Assembly: GCA_905160935.1 (NCBI GenBank)
Contig: CAJHZI010000370.1
Span: forward strand, 292,001-356,000
DNA: 64,000 bases
Direction: 5' to 3'
Origin: Enchytraeus crypticus
Taxonomy: Eukaryota > Annelida > Clitellata > Enchytraeida > Enchytraeidae
How positions within the stretch are numbered: the first letter of the stretch is position 1; the number at the start of each line of letters is the position of its first letter. Positions 20,967 through 31,479 of the stretch are shown here, in pieces. Both the position numbers and the translations under genes were made by a program. The notes beneath the pieces are model-generated. The model was given only the letters and a program-made list of their open reading frames with translations, made no database searches and was not told where the DNA came from.

Positions 20967-20999
20967 TTTATATAATAAAAATTTAAATTTATATAAAAA
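20967..20999. promoter_or_regulatory. Divergent promoter-like AT block with two TATATAAAA motifs
   Basis: Between the divergent start codons, 'TTATATAAAATG' reads leftward and 'TTTATATAAAAAATG' reads rightward, back to back. The same motif abuts the starts at 17623, 23830, 24914 (mutated start) and 27896, suggesting a shared late-type promoter of the element. Confidence 0.5.
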
Positions 21000-21590
21000 A
21001 TGTCAAAGTATGCAAACTATGGTGTAACGTTCACTGAAGGTCAGCGTAAAAAACTAAAGACTGCATGCGATCGTGATAGAGGGGTTAAAATACGAATATC
21101 AAAAAAGAATTTATCGGGTAATACGAATATTCCTCTAACCCAAACTCAAATTAATAAAATAAAAAGGGCTACTTCGGGAATAGAATTGTGTCTGAGCTGA
21201 GCACAATTAAAGTACATGAAAAAGAATGGAGGATTCCTGCCGCTGTTGGCAGCAGCCATTCCTGCCATCGTGGGAGCAATAGGTGGATTGGCAGGTAGAA
21301 TTAGCTCTGCAGTGAATTCGACAAGACAGACTAATGAATTGAAGAGACATAGTCAAGAATTGGAAAACATAACCAAACAGCAACTCGGCGCAGGCTTAAT
21401 CAGCGACGCAATAACTCCAATCCCCGTTGTAGGTAAAACGCTATCGAATGCATTAAACAAATTTGGACTCGGTGGATGTGTCAAGAATTTGAAAGGAGCT
21501 CAGTGGGGTAATGGATTGTATTTGGAAAGGGGCGGATCAGGAGTTTCTTTTAGAAAGACAGGGGGAGGCATAGAGGCAGGCAATTTCTAA
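21000..21590 (+). pseudogene. Polinton virion protein with hydrophobic and Gly-rich core, one stop
   Basis: A single frame from ATG 21000 to TAA 21588-21590 is broken only by TGA 21198-21200. The N-terminal third is basic ('FTEGQRKKLKTACDRDRG'). After the stop come a hydrophobic Gly/Ala stretch ('LLAAAIPAIVGAIGGLAGRI'), an amphipathic helix, 'PIPVVGKTL', and a Gly-rich end ('GNGLYLERGGSG'). This layout is known from a conserved Polinton/adintovirus protein next to the protease and recalls membrane-active adenovirus core proteins such as pVI and pX; that comparison is tentative. Confidence 0.6.
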
Positions 21591-22007
21591 AATTATTCAA
21601 AACCATTAAACCGCTAAGTAATTTTGATATAATAGAAAAATGCAAAGAATTGAAAATTAAACATTTAAAAGGTGTATGCATTGCGTGATGAATTGAAAGG
21701 ATCAATTAATATTAGCGAATGTCTAATTCTTAATATTGACGATAGTTCAGGAGACGGAACACATTGGACATGCGTCTACAGCATGGATGGTAGATGTTTA
21801 TATTTTGACAGTTACGGTTTCGTACCTCCTTTAGAAATTCAGCGTTATTGTAAAGGAAAAGAAAATTATTACAACACATTCAAAATTCAAGCACCGAACG
21901 AAGTCATCTGCGGTCATTACTGCATTTACGTGCTTTATAAACTTAATAATGGATCTAAATTTACCGATATGTTAAATGAATTAAATGAAAGAAACAATTT
22001 AAAATAA
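21591..22007 (+). pseudogene. Adenovirus-type cysteine protease of the Polinton
   Basis: The frame is broken by a one-base shift near 21674. The C-terminal part (21672-22007) holds the catalytic layout of the adenain family: His in 'DGTHWTCVY', an acidic residue in 'LYFDSYGF', and the Cys in 'EVICGHYCIYVLYKL'. In adenoviruses this protease cleaves capsid precursors during maturation. It lies just before the packaging ATPase, the usual Polinton order. The exact start is unclear because the N-terminus overlaps the previous gene. Catalytic residues look intact, but the frameshift should inactivate it. Confidence 0.85.
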
Positions 22008-22020
22008 CTAATACTTAAAA

Positions 22021-22739
22021 ATGGTAGACTCGGGTATTGATTATTCGAAAATGTATCAGGAAATTATTGGTACAAGCTACGAAAAGAAACATCACGACAT
22101 ATTTCCTGCACATATAAGAATGATAATAGCAGGCAGTAGTGGATGTGGTAAAACTAAGTTGATGATGGATTTTATAATGGGCAAATTCGTGTATTACAAC
22201 AATATAATGGTATACACAACGACGCCATATCAAGACGCATACGAATATCTTAGACTTTGTAATGATGAATCAAAAAAGAAATTTAAAACAAATAATTATA
22301 TTGTTACTTTTGACAATCCTGACGTGGAAATTGTTCACCCATCTCAACTCCATAGTAATAAGACTCACGTTGTAATTTTTGATGACGTTATGAATGAAGA
22401 TCAGAAAGTCATGACCGATTATTTTTGTCAAGGTAGACACAATAATGCAAATGTATTCTATCTATGTCAGAGCGTCAACTGAAGAAGCATGGAATACGTC
22501 AAAATGCAAATATTTTTATATTGTTTCATCAAGATGAGAAGACGCTGAAATATATCTATGATACGCTTACGTGTGTAAGCGGTTATATGACGTTTGAAGA
22601 GTTTAAATAAATATGTAAGGAAGCGTGGACAAGAAAGCATGGATATATTGTAATAAGTCTGTGGGAAGATCCTGAATGCGGTCGCTATATTTTAAATTAT
22701 AATGTAATTTACATACCTGAACAGTACCTAAATACATAA
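22021..22739 (+). pseudogene. FtsK/HerA-type genome-packaging ATPase
   Basis: ATG 22021 begins a frame with Walker A 'IIAGSSGCGKTKLMMDF' and Walker B 'HVVIFDDVM'. It shifts frame near 22470, meets TAA 22608-22610, and ends at TAA 22737-22739. The total size of about 240 codons fits the family. Related ATPases pump DNA into capsids of adenovirus-like, virophage and PRD1-like viruses. It sits between the protease and the virion genes. Both nucleotide-binding motifs are intact; the C-terminal third is broken. Confidence 0.88.
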
Positions 22740-22925
22740 TAATGCATAATAATACCTAAAATACATAATAATACCTAAATATACATAATAGTACATAATA
22801 ATACGTAATAATACGTAATAATACATAATAATACATAATAATACATAATAATACATAATAATACATAATAATACATAATAATACCTAAAAATACATAATA
22901 TCTAAAATACATAATAAACAATTAT
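22740..22925 (+). repeat. 10-bp minisatellite in the Polinton
   Basis: Tandem 'ATACATAATA' units with a few 'cctaa' and 'cgtaa' variants. It fills the gap between the ATPase and the next gene and begins at the ATPase stop codon, so it may have grown from gene-terminal sequence. Confidence 0.95.
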
Positions 22926-22939
22926 ATGTACCTAGCAAA

Positions 22940-23828
22940 ATGATGAAGGAATTTGATATTAGCCGGTTTACAAAAGCCAAGAACGAAGCGAAACAAATGT
23001 TTCGGAATGACATACTTGGCAATCAACAGGTATATGAGAGCCAAGCAAAATTATTCAAACCGTTAATTGATACTACAAGAGAGACAGCTAAGACTCTAGA
23101 ACAAAAGATTGTCGACGATAGACAAAACTTGAGTGATCTTTTAGTTCCCTTTACTAATGAATTGATGCATGCAACTAATCAGAGAGAGGCTATACAGGCT
23201 ATGCCATTTTATGATTCGCTAATTCCTGATCGAGAATCCACACCAAGGAGGTCCTTTAATTATTAATTTAGACAAAAATCTCAATGAAAGTGATCGAGAG
23301 AATCTAGATCTGCTCGACCTGAAGCTTCCAAGTGAGGTATATGAAAACAACGAAATAGAAGCAACATTGAAGGAGATTCAAGCACATAATAGACGAATAG
23401 GGCTCTTGGGAAATAACAGTAAAAAGACTGCAGCTGATAAAGTGATATGCGAGTCTCAGCAGAAAACACTGGAAAAGTACACATAATAGACGACTATATC
23501 ACTGGAAAAGTACAAGAGCATATTGACTAAGGTAAAAGCAGGAAGCGAGCTCGTCGGCGAAGGATTAAAGAAGAAAAAACTTGTTATGCCTGCTGGTAAA
23601 CAAAAGCGTGGTAGAGGCAGGCGTAAAACAGACCAGGTTATAATTTATGACAGCCCAGATCAATTGGTTCGTCTATTGAATGAAAATATTGCGGCTCTAC
23701 AAGCTGGAAACACTGGAGTGTATAATACCGCAGCTAGTATTTTGGATGAGCTATTAAACATTAGAGCAATCACTAAGGGGGAATATGATGATATACATAT
23801 ATATAAAAACCATTTTAAAGTTATATAA
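22940..23828 (+). pseudogene. Polinton virion-module protein of unknown function, frameshifted
   Basis: There are three parts: 22940-23266, a frameshift to 23267-23486, then 23487-23828 in the same frame. The protein is long-helical and charged ('TTRETAKTLEQKIVDDRQ'), has 'LDLLDLKLPSEVYEN', a basic RG patch ('KQKRGRGRRK') and a C-terminal 'AGNTGVYN...ILDELL'. This order matches a conserved Polinton protein found between ATPase and capsid genes. A repeated 'cactggaaaagtac' at about 23465 and 23501 marks a short duplication that brought in two stops. Its role is not established; it may be a DNA-binding or scaffold protein. Confidence 0.65.
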
Positions 23829-23829
23829 A

Positions 23830-24564
23830 ATGGCGAAATTAACTCTGTCGAGCACATCAACAGATTTTACTACAAATCTATATCCTCCAATAAGATTGGA
23901 TCCTGACAGAAAGTACGAAGTAGCATTTATATCTCCGCAGACGTACAATTGAATACCAAACATCATGGAGGCCAACATTAAATTTAAATATTCCACCGAT
24001 GATGGAAATACTTGGAAAATAATCACACTTTCAAAGGGTGCATATGAATTAGAAGATATTAACGCTGCGATTCAAAGGGTAATGCAGGCAAACGGCGACT
24101 ACGATGCAATTAATGAAAAATATTATATAAATATAAGTCATTTAATTTTCAAGACAATTTTGACTATATCACACGAAAAGTACATGGTTGATTTCGGATT
24201 GGAAAATTCAATAGGGTCAACTCTCGGCTTCAATAATGATAATGTCTGCTTGTCAGAAAGAATTCACCAATCTCCAAATATAATAGATATAGAAAAAGTT
24301 AATTCGATACAAGTCCATTGCGATATTGCTACTGGGAACTATCTTAATAGCAACAAATCTAATGTTATACATACATTTACACAGAGAGTAAATCCAGGGT
24401 ATAAGATAATAGAGAACCCTACTCCTGAATTGATATTTTTACCAATAGTAAATAGACCAGAAATTGATAGCATTAACCTACGGCTGACTGATCAAGATAA
24501 CAATCCTATAGATTTGATGGGCGAAAGACTTACTATTGTATTACTAATTAGAGAAAAAATCTAA
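23830..24564 (+). pseudogene. Minor capsid (penton-like) protein of the Polinton
   Basis: One frame from ATG 23830 (TATATAAAATGG context) to TAA 24562-24564 is broken only by TGA 23950-23952. The sequence is beta-rich, with 'GAYELEDINAAIQRVM', 'NSIGSTLGF', 'VNSIQVHCDIATG' and 'INLRLTDQDNNPIDL', the pattern of the single-jelly-roll penton-base-like protein of Polintons. It would form the fivefold vertices of an icosahedral shell, with the major capsid protein at 24914-26292. Apart from the one stop it is well preserved. Confidence 0.75.
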
Positions 24565-24590
24565 TTAAAAATATATTGTATTTAGTAAAA

Positions 24591-24884
24591 ATGATTGTCA
24601 AAGAGAAATGCAAAGCATACAGTTCAAAACAAACTCTGGTACATGGACGGGGATTTGTCGATACACTGAAAGGTTTCGGTTCGTACGTCTATCAGAATAA
24701 AGATTTAATTGCAAAACAAATTCTAGGAGCAGTAGGTGATATTGCGGCATTCGGAATGACAGAGGGTAATAAAGCACTCATTAGAAAGATAGCAAACGAA
24801 AAAAGCAAAAATAGTCGTCTAACTCCTGAATCGGAACAGATACTAGAACAACTAAAAACGTGCAGCGGATTAAAACGATTTTAG
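24591..24884 (+). CDS. Small basic Polinton protein, intact
   Basis: An intact frame runs from ATG 24591 (context TTTAGTAAAAATG) to TAG 24882-24884, about 97 residues. It is Lys-rich, with a Gly-rich turn ('HGRGFVDTLKGFGSYVY') and a helical end ('LTPESEQILEQLKTC'). It lies between the two capsid genes. Small virion-associated proteins are common here, but no family assignment is made. Confidence 0.6.
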   Translation: MIVKEKCKAYSSKQTLVHGRGFVDTLKGFGSYVYQNKDLIAKQILGAVGDIAAFGMTEGNKALIRKIANEKSKNSRLTPESEQILEQLKTCSGLKRF

Positions 24885-24913
24885 TTTAAAAATTATTATT
24901 ACATATATATAAA

Positions 24914-26292
24914 ATAGAAACTCAAGTGCCAAACGAAATTTTCACACAACCATCGTCAATAATGTTGACAATAGTGTAGAAAGTTTTCAATACTCGTCTT
25001 TTATTCCACAGACTAAAGCTGGTTTTAATGATAACTCTAATGTTATTGAAATTGATATACCTGCAAGTGATTCGTATTACAACACATCTAAGAGCTTTCT
25101 TAAAATTAAGGGAAGAATTCTAAGAACTGATAATAACAATGCCTATGATGCAACAGCTCAAATAGCTTTGATTAATAATGCCATTCCATACCTCTTTTCT
25201 AGTAATGAGTACGATTTAAGAGGTAAACCAATTGAATCATTACACTTTCCAGGACAGACTACGTCAATGTTGGGTTATTTGTCTTATCCTGATGATTTCA
25301 ATAGTAGTGCGGGATTGAATCAATGTTGGAGAAAGGACACAAATGTCGGCGCAGTATCCTCCAAATATAGACAATCACCAGCAGTTGCAGCTGGCGCAGC
25401 CATTGTTGCCAATCATTTTGCAACGCAAGAAAATCCAGATTACAATGAAGGATTTGCGATTCGCCGACAACTTCTAATGAACAACGATGCACCAGGCCAA
25501 TTTTCTTTCAACATTCCATTTTCACATCTATTTGGATTTTCCGAATATAACAAAGTACTTTACAATTTGCGACATACGTTGAGGTTCACTAGAACGCCTG
25601 ACACATTAGCAATTCATAAAGCGAATAACGTGTGTGATGGTAAAGTTTCACTAACGGATATTAGGTGGATGGTATCAAGAATAAAACCATCAGTTGAAAT
25701 GGTAACTTCACTGCGAGAGTCTGTTGTAAGTAAAAGGAAAATTTCAATAAGTTTTAGCAGAAGAAGTGATCAGCATACTACAGTTACGCGCGATGTACAG
25801 GAATTTGAATGGATGATCAATAGAGACGCTGGAAGTAAAAAGCCTAGATGGATAATTGTTGGATTTCAAACTGACAAATCAAGAACACAGGAACAAAATC
25901 CAGCTGTGTTTGATCACCTTAACTTGACGAGTGCTTTTGTGGAATTGAATGATCAGAGATATCCTGAAGATGAACCGAGAATAAACTTTGCTACAAATGA
26001 CTTTGTAGATTTCTGCGCTATGGCAGATGAATTTAAGAAAGAACACTTTGGTTTTAATCATTGAATTGGAGGTACACAGATCGATATGATGAATTACAAA
26101 AAGCTATTTCCACTTGTAGTCTTTGATGTACGACATCAGAGTGAAAAAGTCAAATCTGATGTTATGAATATGAAACTTAATTTTAAATTTAGTCAAAATG
26201 TTCCAGAACATACTCATATGTATGTTACGATACTTTCCGATAGAGTGATGTACCTAACATCCGATGGTCAGACTCCAATTATTATAAATTAA
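24914..26292 (+). pseudogene. Major capsid protein (double jelly-roll, hexon-like) of the Polinton
   Basis: The original start appears mutated (ATA at 24914 after 'TATATAAA'). A frameshift near 24925 leads to a long frame, interrupted by TGA 26062-26064 and ending at TAA 26290-26292. It shows the usual Polinton capsid features: 'SSFIPQTKAGF' early, 'GQFSFNIPFSHLFGFSEY' in the middle and 'RWIIVGFQTDK' late. The size of about 450 residues fits. In related viruses this protein trimerises into capsomers. Known Polinton capsid proteins were identified by their double jelly-roll fold; here the assignment rests on pattern and gene order. Confidence 0.82.
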
Positions 26293-26344
26293 TAAGTTTT
26301 CTAAAATGAAAATTACGTTATAAAATTTTATAATGTAATTTAAA

Positions 26345-26863
26345 ATGTATTGCTTGAAATGTAAAAGGAAAACTGAGTCTATACAGACGCAAGAGCGGAT
26401 CACAACTAATAATAGAAAACGACAGATTGCTATTTGTAGAGTGTGTGGAAGTAAAAAGTCAAGATTCATCTCAGGTCAGGGTGTACTTAATAAGGTGTTA
26501 TCGGCAGTTGGAAACACAGTTGGAGAACTACATTTACCTGCCGGACGTGGAGAGTATGTGCCCAACGGATCATTTAATAATCTAAATAAGTATTCGTATT
26601 GCGGACCAGGCACAAAGTATGAACAGAAAAATCGCGAAGGCTATAAGGGTATTAGTGAGTTCGACGGAATGTGTAAATTGCACGATCAGTTTTATACTGA
26701 AAATCCTGATACTGCAAGTCGAAATATCAGCGACGAAGCTTTGGCTCATCGAGCATTGGAAATTGCTAACGATTCAAGCCTTGATAGTGAGCAAAGAAAT
26801 GATGCTCGATTTGTATTTCACATCATGAAAAATAAGGTAAAGTATGGTCTTGGCCAGTCATAA
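26345..26863 (+). CDS. Zinc-ribbon plus PLA2-like virion protein, intact
   Basis: An intact 172-residue frame. Residues 4-39 hold two CxxC pairs ('CLKC' and 'CRVC') forming a zinc ribbon. A Gly-rich segment follows, then 'YCGPGTKYEQ' and 'ISEFDGMCKLHDQFYTE'. The last two recall the calcium loop (YxGPG) and HD-x-x-Y catalytic site of parvovirus-type phospholipase A2 domains, which help virions escape endosomes. Similar domains are known in some Polinton and adintovirus proteins. Its place beside the capsid genes supports a virion role. One of the few undamaged genes of the element. Catalytic activity is inferred from motif only. Confidence 0.75.
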   Translation: MYCLKCKRKTESIQTQERITTNNRKRQIAICRVCGSKKSRFISGQGVLNKVLSAVGNTVGELHLPAGRGEYVPNGSFNNLNKYSYCGPGTKYEQKNREGYKGISEFDGMCKLHDQFYTENPDTASRNISDEALAHRALEIANDSSLDSEQRNDARFVFHIMKNKVKYGLGQS

Positions 26864-26865
26864 AA

Positions 26866-27858
26866 CGTATAGAGGGGTCCAGCGAAGAAAAAGGCTCGAA
26901 GCAAAACGTTGGACCCTTTGAAGATTTGGCTAAGGAATTACACAAACCGATTCGTTGAAAATTTACAAGACGACAAGTTCATGTGTTTGAAGTTGATGAG
27001 ATATGGGCATCAGATTTAATCGAAATGGAGGAGTGGCGTAGAGTAAATAAGGGATACAGATACATGCTTAACGTCATTGATTTATTTTCCAAGTATGCGT
27101 GGAGCATTCCGTTGAAAGACAAGAGAGATGAAACATCTACAGAGGCATTTAAACAAATAGTGTCATCGTCTGGAAGACAGCCTAGACATATGTGGGTTGA
27201 TCAGGGTAAAGAATTTTACAACAAGAACATGGATGATTGGTTAAAGAAAAATAATATTAATAGATACTCTACATTTGGAGAACATAAATCGGCAGTTGTT
27301 GAAAGATTTAATAGAAGTATCTAGGAAAAAATGTGGAAAAGATTTACAGCTGTAAATACGAGAAATTGGATTGATATGATTGACGATTTAATTGCAGAGT
27401 ATAACAACACGAAGCCACGAAGACTGTAAAAATGACTCCCATTGAGGCGAGTAAAAGGGAAAACGAAGCATTTATAATTAATAGTAGGAAATATAGAAAT
27501 CTAAACAATAACGCAAGTCGAAAATTCGAGGTTGGCGACAGAGTTCGAATTAGTCGTATTAAAGGTGTGTTTGAAAAGGGTTTCCTGCCCAATTGGTCTG
27601 AAGAAGTGTACAAGATAGCCAAAGTGCAATACACATCTCCGATCACTTATAAATTGACAGATTCGCTAGGCGAAGAGATAGAATGAGGATTTTACGCAGA
27701 AGAATTGCAGAAAACACATCAAGAAATTTATAGAATTGAAAAGGTTTTACAACGGAAATTGATTAAAGGTGTGAAACATGCTTTGGTGAAATGGGTGGGT
27801 TATTACTAAAGACACGACAAAATGGATTCCGGTATCAAATTTACAAAATTTAGTTTAA
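26866..27858 (+). pseudogene. Retroviral-type DDE integrase with chromodomain
   Basis: The frame starts just after the PLA2-like gene and is broken by TGA 26956-26958, TAG 27322-27324, a frameshift near 27430, TGA 27684-27686 and a last shift near 27808. The catalytic triad is visible: Asp in 'IWASDLIEM', Asp in 'HMWVDQGKEF', and Glu in 'SAVVERFNRSI'. A basic SH3-like part follows ('FEVGDRVRISRIKGVFEKG'), and the end (27720-27858) looks like a chromodomain ('LVKWVGY' and 'TKWIPVSNL'). This enzyme inserts the element with a 6-bp target duplication; the chromodomain may guide target choice. Confidence 0.9.
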
Positions 27859-27895
27859 TGATTTCTATTTAAATTTATTTTCCTGTATATATAAA

Positions 27896-28237
27896 ATGGA
27901 AACTACAAACTCTAAGACGAAAACAAATTCTGTCGTACTCCAGTTTCAAAATCTTAACGCTGGAGATAGATATATTGTAAAAGGATTTAAGGAAGTAAAT
28001 GGAATATATAGAAAATCGTATATTTTATACGTTATACAAAATTAGGATGATACCCCTTTAAAGGTATGGTCTACAGACAGTATCAAAGTCTATATAGAGA
28101 AACAGTTGATAGGGAACCCTAAAAGATTTGAATTTACAGTAAGAAAATTCACTGAAGGAAAATATGAAGGAAAGTTGTGGCCAGATATTGATGGTTTCAA
28201 TCCAGACAATGATGATACTGGGATTGTCTGGCTATAA
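27896..28237 (+). pseudogene. Small Polinton protein, one in-frame stop
   Basis: ATG 27896 sits in a TATATAAAATGG context. The frame of 113 codons is broken only by TAG 28043-28045 and ends at TAA 28235-28237. It looks beta-rich ('NAGDRYIVKGFKEVNG'), with a conserved-looking 'LKVWSTDSIKVYIEKQ'. Similar short proteins lie next to the polymerase in other Polintons; an OB-fold-like nucleic-acid-binding role is only a guess. Confidence 0.5.
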
Positions 28238-28349
28238 CGATTTATTATTTTCAAATCAAATGTGGTTTGGAAATATTAGTAAAAAAATACAATATCAGTT
28301 CTCTTCGTTCTTTGATCTATAATTGCCATACGCAAACGTATGAATTCCA

Positions 28350-31300
28350 TCATAAATATTTACATACAAAAGTATATATCCGATCATCTGAAATTTCTCG
28401 CTTGTCATCGTCTGCGCTGAGAGCAATTTTATTTACTTGTTCAGTGTAGACATCATGCAAGTGAGACCTGATGACATTCATGCTTCTCATGTGATCTCTT
28501 TTCTCAAACAGGCAATCTCTATAATCATCATGCGTTATTGTGTTTTCAACAACATTCTTTTTAACTCCTTGACATTTCTTGTGCTCCTCGGCTGCTAATT
28601 TATGCGAGTACAACTTTGCTCTCAATCCAACAAATTCTTCAATTTCCTTTCCACAAGCTTCGTCCTTAAACATTCCAATGACTTTCTTATTAATTCCAGT
28701 CTTAATGCCAGATGGGTGATCCTTAGGGTAATCGCTAGTGTCAAATTTTTGTTCAACATCATTAGAAATGTCGGTGTAAAAGTCTTCCGTCTGTATTTCG
28801 TACATCAACGAATCCGTGTCTGTAAATAACAGCTTGGCTTTATCATTGTATTTTTCCTTTATGTAATTATTGTGAAAGTCGTACATCAAAGTTTTCCTTA
28901 AATCTAATATTGTCATACCTAGGTATATTGGCTTAATATACAGCAATTTAGTTTTGCACATGTGGACGCCACCAAGATTTTCATCAAATATCACTGTTCG
29001 GTCATAGTACGGCTTTGCAGCTAATTTAACAGCCTTTTCCCTATCATCAACCAATCTGAAATCTATCCTCTTTTCAATATTTTTCATAGTCTTAACAAAC
29101 ACGCTGCTATTCATTAGTTTGAAAAAGTCTCTTTCAAAATCGTTGGCGGCCTTAGTGCGTAGCTGTGTATTTAAATCAATGTATGTCTTAAGCCATGAAC
29201 TTTCTTCAAATTTTATGCCTCTGTGTATTTTAGTAATTTTCAATCCTAAGCTTTCGTACAATTTCAAATTTTCGTAATGTAATGTGTACTTTGTTTTATC
29301 ATTCAAATTCGATATCAATTTCTTTACTTTATTCACTGACACAATTTCGGGGGCTAAAGGGTAGTCGTTATGGAGATCGTGCAATGAAGCGGGATATTCC
29401 AAGCCAACTTCGAGGATACACTTCATTTCTTTCCAGTTCTCCAGTTCTTTTTCTGTCATCCATTCGAACCCGTGTGTGGGTAGAGGTTTAGTCATCGAGT
29501 ACCCATAAAGATCATTCGAACCTAGGTATTTGATGAATTTAGAAGGTTCATCAACGTTAAAATTCCCATCCATGTATTTATTATTAGCTTTTGCGTATCG
29601 GTTTGATATAGTACTTACGCCACCTCTAATTCTATGCTTAATCATCAATAGCATGTCGTAATCACTCAACAATTCAAGCTCTACTTTAGTTACTCTTAAA
29701 GCAGCATCCCGAGCTAGTGCTGGTGATGTGTAGTACCAGGCAGGATCCAATTTATAGTTGGTCATACATACATCTCTAAAATTTTCAAAGACATCTGCTA
29801 GTAAAAGCACATCAGATATATTGTACAAGTCGTGATAGTCTCGAAATGTTGTACAGCCAACCCTCTCCAAACCATATTCGCATGTTCGTAGTCATCATCA
29901 CTAATACCTACATTGTCAAGTTTTGAGTAGAATGCCTCCTTTGGCGGTAGTTTAGTTTCATCAAGTCTTTCTAACGAACTAACGTAGTCGTACGGGTAAA
30001 CTCCTTTTCTCAACAGCAAATCCAATTGCTTTCCAGAGTACTTGCTTGCAATATTTTTACACTGATCCTTATACTTAGGTTCTTTGAAAGAGTATGAAGA
30101 CCCGAAGCCATAAATCTAAAGCTATCGATAAACCGCAATTCTCGTTTCACTGGGACTTCTTTACCTGTTTTATTTATAAACTTGTCAACCAGCACTTCCC
30201 TAGAGAAACTTATGTACTTTTCTTCGTTGCATGGAATACAATTAATGTTTCTACCTGCCAACTTCTTTATAAACAGATGACTGTCGTATCCAGATAAATT
30301 CTGAAAAACTACTGGAAAGAATTTTGGAATCTTGTATTGTAAATTACAATTATCGTGTGCTGCTCCTCGGAATTTGCCGGAGAGATGACAGTGGTCTCTG
30401 ACACGATCATTACCCAACTCATTTTCGCATATATGACATAATTTTGTTGCATTGAATTTCTTCTCGTCAGATTCTGTGAATATCATTGGTTTAGAAAACT
30501 TGAACTGATTGTATATTTGTTTTATATTTTTCTCTAATTTATTAAAGAATATTTGGGCAACATCGTCATTATAATTTTTTGCTGTATACGTGACTAGAGC
30601 TTGTGAGTATAGAGTATCATCAAAACACTTGATGTAATAACAGAATGAGCTTGGTGTTGTTCTGGTATTGATTAGTATAAGACACGCTTGGATCCGGTTG
30701 ACCTGTATCAATCGGTTTAATAAATGACTCGAAATCTGCGTAAAGTAAGAATGGTACTCTCATCGATTTTTGTAGTGATTGAATTTCATAAACGTTCCAG
30801 GGCTAGGCAACACGATTTTTTGAGTGTCTTGTTGTGAGCAATATTCAGTGTGATTATTAAGAGCATTTCCACTTGTGAAACCGTTTAAGCATCTCCTACA
30901 GTAATGCATTGCATTTCCATTTCCTGTTGCCATCAATCTATTAAAGTTCTTAATCCAACAGTAATGATTAATCTCACCTTCTAAAATTAGAAACAAATCT
31001 ACAGCGTTTGACTATTAAATGTTGAAATCCTTAATGGTATTATTTCTTCTTCTTTGACCCACGCCTCTAGCTTTTCATATCCAAACACATTAATATTCAC
31101 ATTGTTATTCTTGTCAAATTTCTCAATATCTTTCCACCCTGCGGGAAACTCTATCCCACTCCAGTTAAATTTTTCAGCCTACTCCTTTAAATGTTTATCA
31201 ATGCGCTCTGGATGTATTTCTATATTATTTAGGGCTCTCGCTATACGCCACTTGAAACACTGATTGTCTTCATTCTTCATATTTATAATAGCCTTTTTAG

Positions 31301-31469
31301 CGGCTAATTCTACAGGAAGTGGAATGTAAGAGCTACCTCGGAGTGGCTTGTATTGTACGATATTTATTTCTAATTTCATCGCCCTACGAAATCTCCAATT
31401 ACTAGCCCTCAAACCCCCAAGAAATAATGGTATATCACGACAAAAATGAACGCCCCCAGTCCCGTGCAC
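28350..31469 (-). pseudogene. Protein-primed family B DNA polymerase of the Polinton
   Basis: Minus strand, several frames. The N-terminal part (31469-31015) has 'GSSYIPLPVELAAKKAIIN' and a stop at 31168-31170. A Cys/His finger ('HYCRRCLNGF') lies at about 30880, exonuclease motif I 'YADFESF' near 30730, and an endonuclease VII-like block 'CHIC...DRVRDHCHLSG' near 30400, followed by 'NLSGYDSHLF' (Exo II). The polymerase part (29870-28350) has 'SNDLYGYSM' (motif A region), 'FFKLMNSSVFVKTMKN' (motif B) and 'LLFTDTDSLMYE' (motif C, DTD). It would copy the element from a terminal protein primer. Frame breaks lie near 31015, 30760, 30660, 30020 and 29865. Confidence 0.93.
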
Positions 31470-31479
31470 CCCTTAAATG

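Larger units (their letters stand above)
16913..31475 (+). mobile_element. Polinton/Maverick, right end missing, decayed
   Basis: The left terminus starts exactly with AG, as Polintons do, and its position is fixed by a second copy of the same terminus at 36276 with different flanking DNA. Inside are the hallmark genes: protein-primed polymerase B, retroviral-type integrase, adenovirus-type protease, packaging ATPase, and major and minor capsid proteins. No inverted copy of the terminus is found to the right. Similarity ends near 31475, where LINE sequence begins, so the right end and target duplication are lost. Stops and frameshifts in most genes show that it is dead. Kapitonov and Jurka described such elements as self-synthesising transposons; later work showed that they encode virion proteins. 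Confidence 0.95.

Noticed and set aside
22740-22925. CRISPR-like or origin-like short repeat array
   Set aside because: Contiguous 10-bp tandem units without spacers, in eukaryotic DNA; an ordinary minisatellite.
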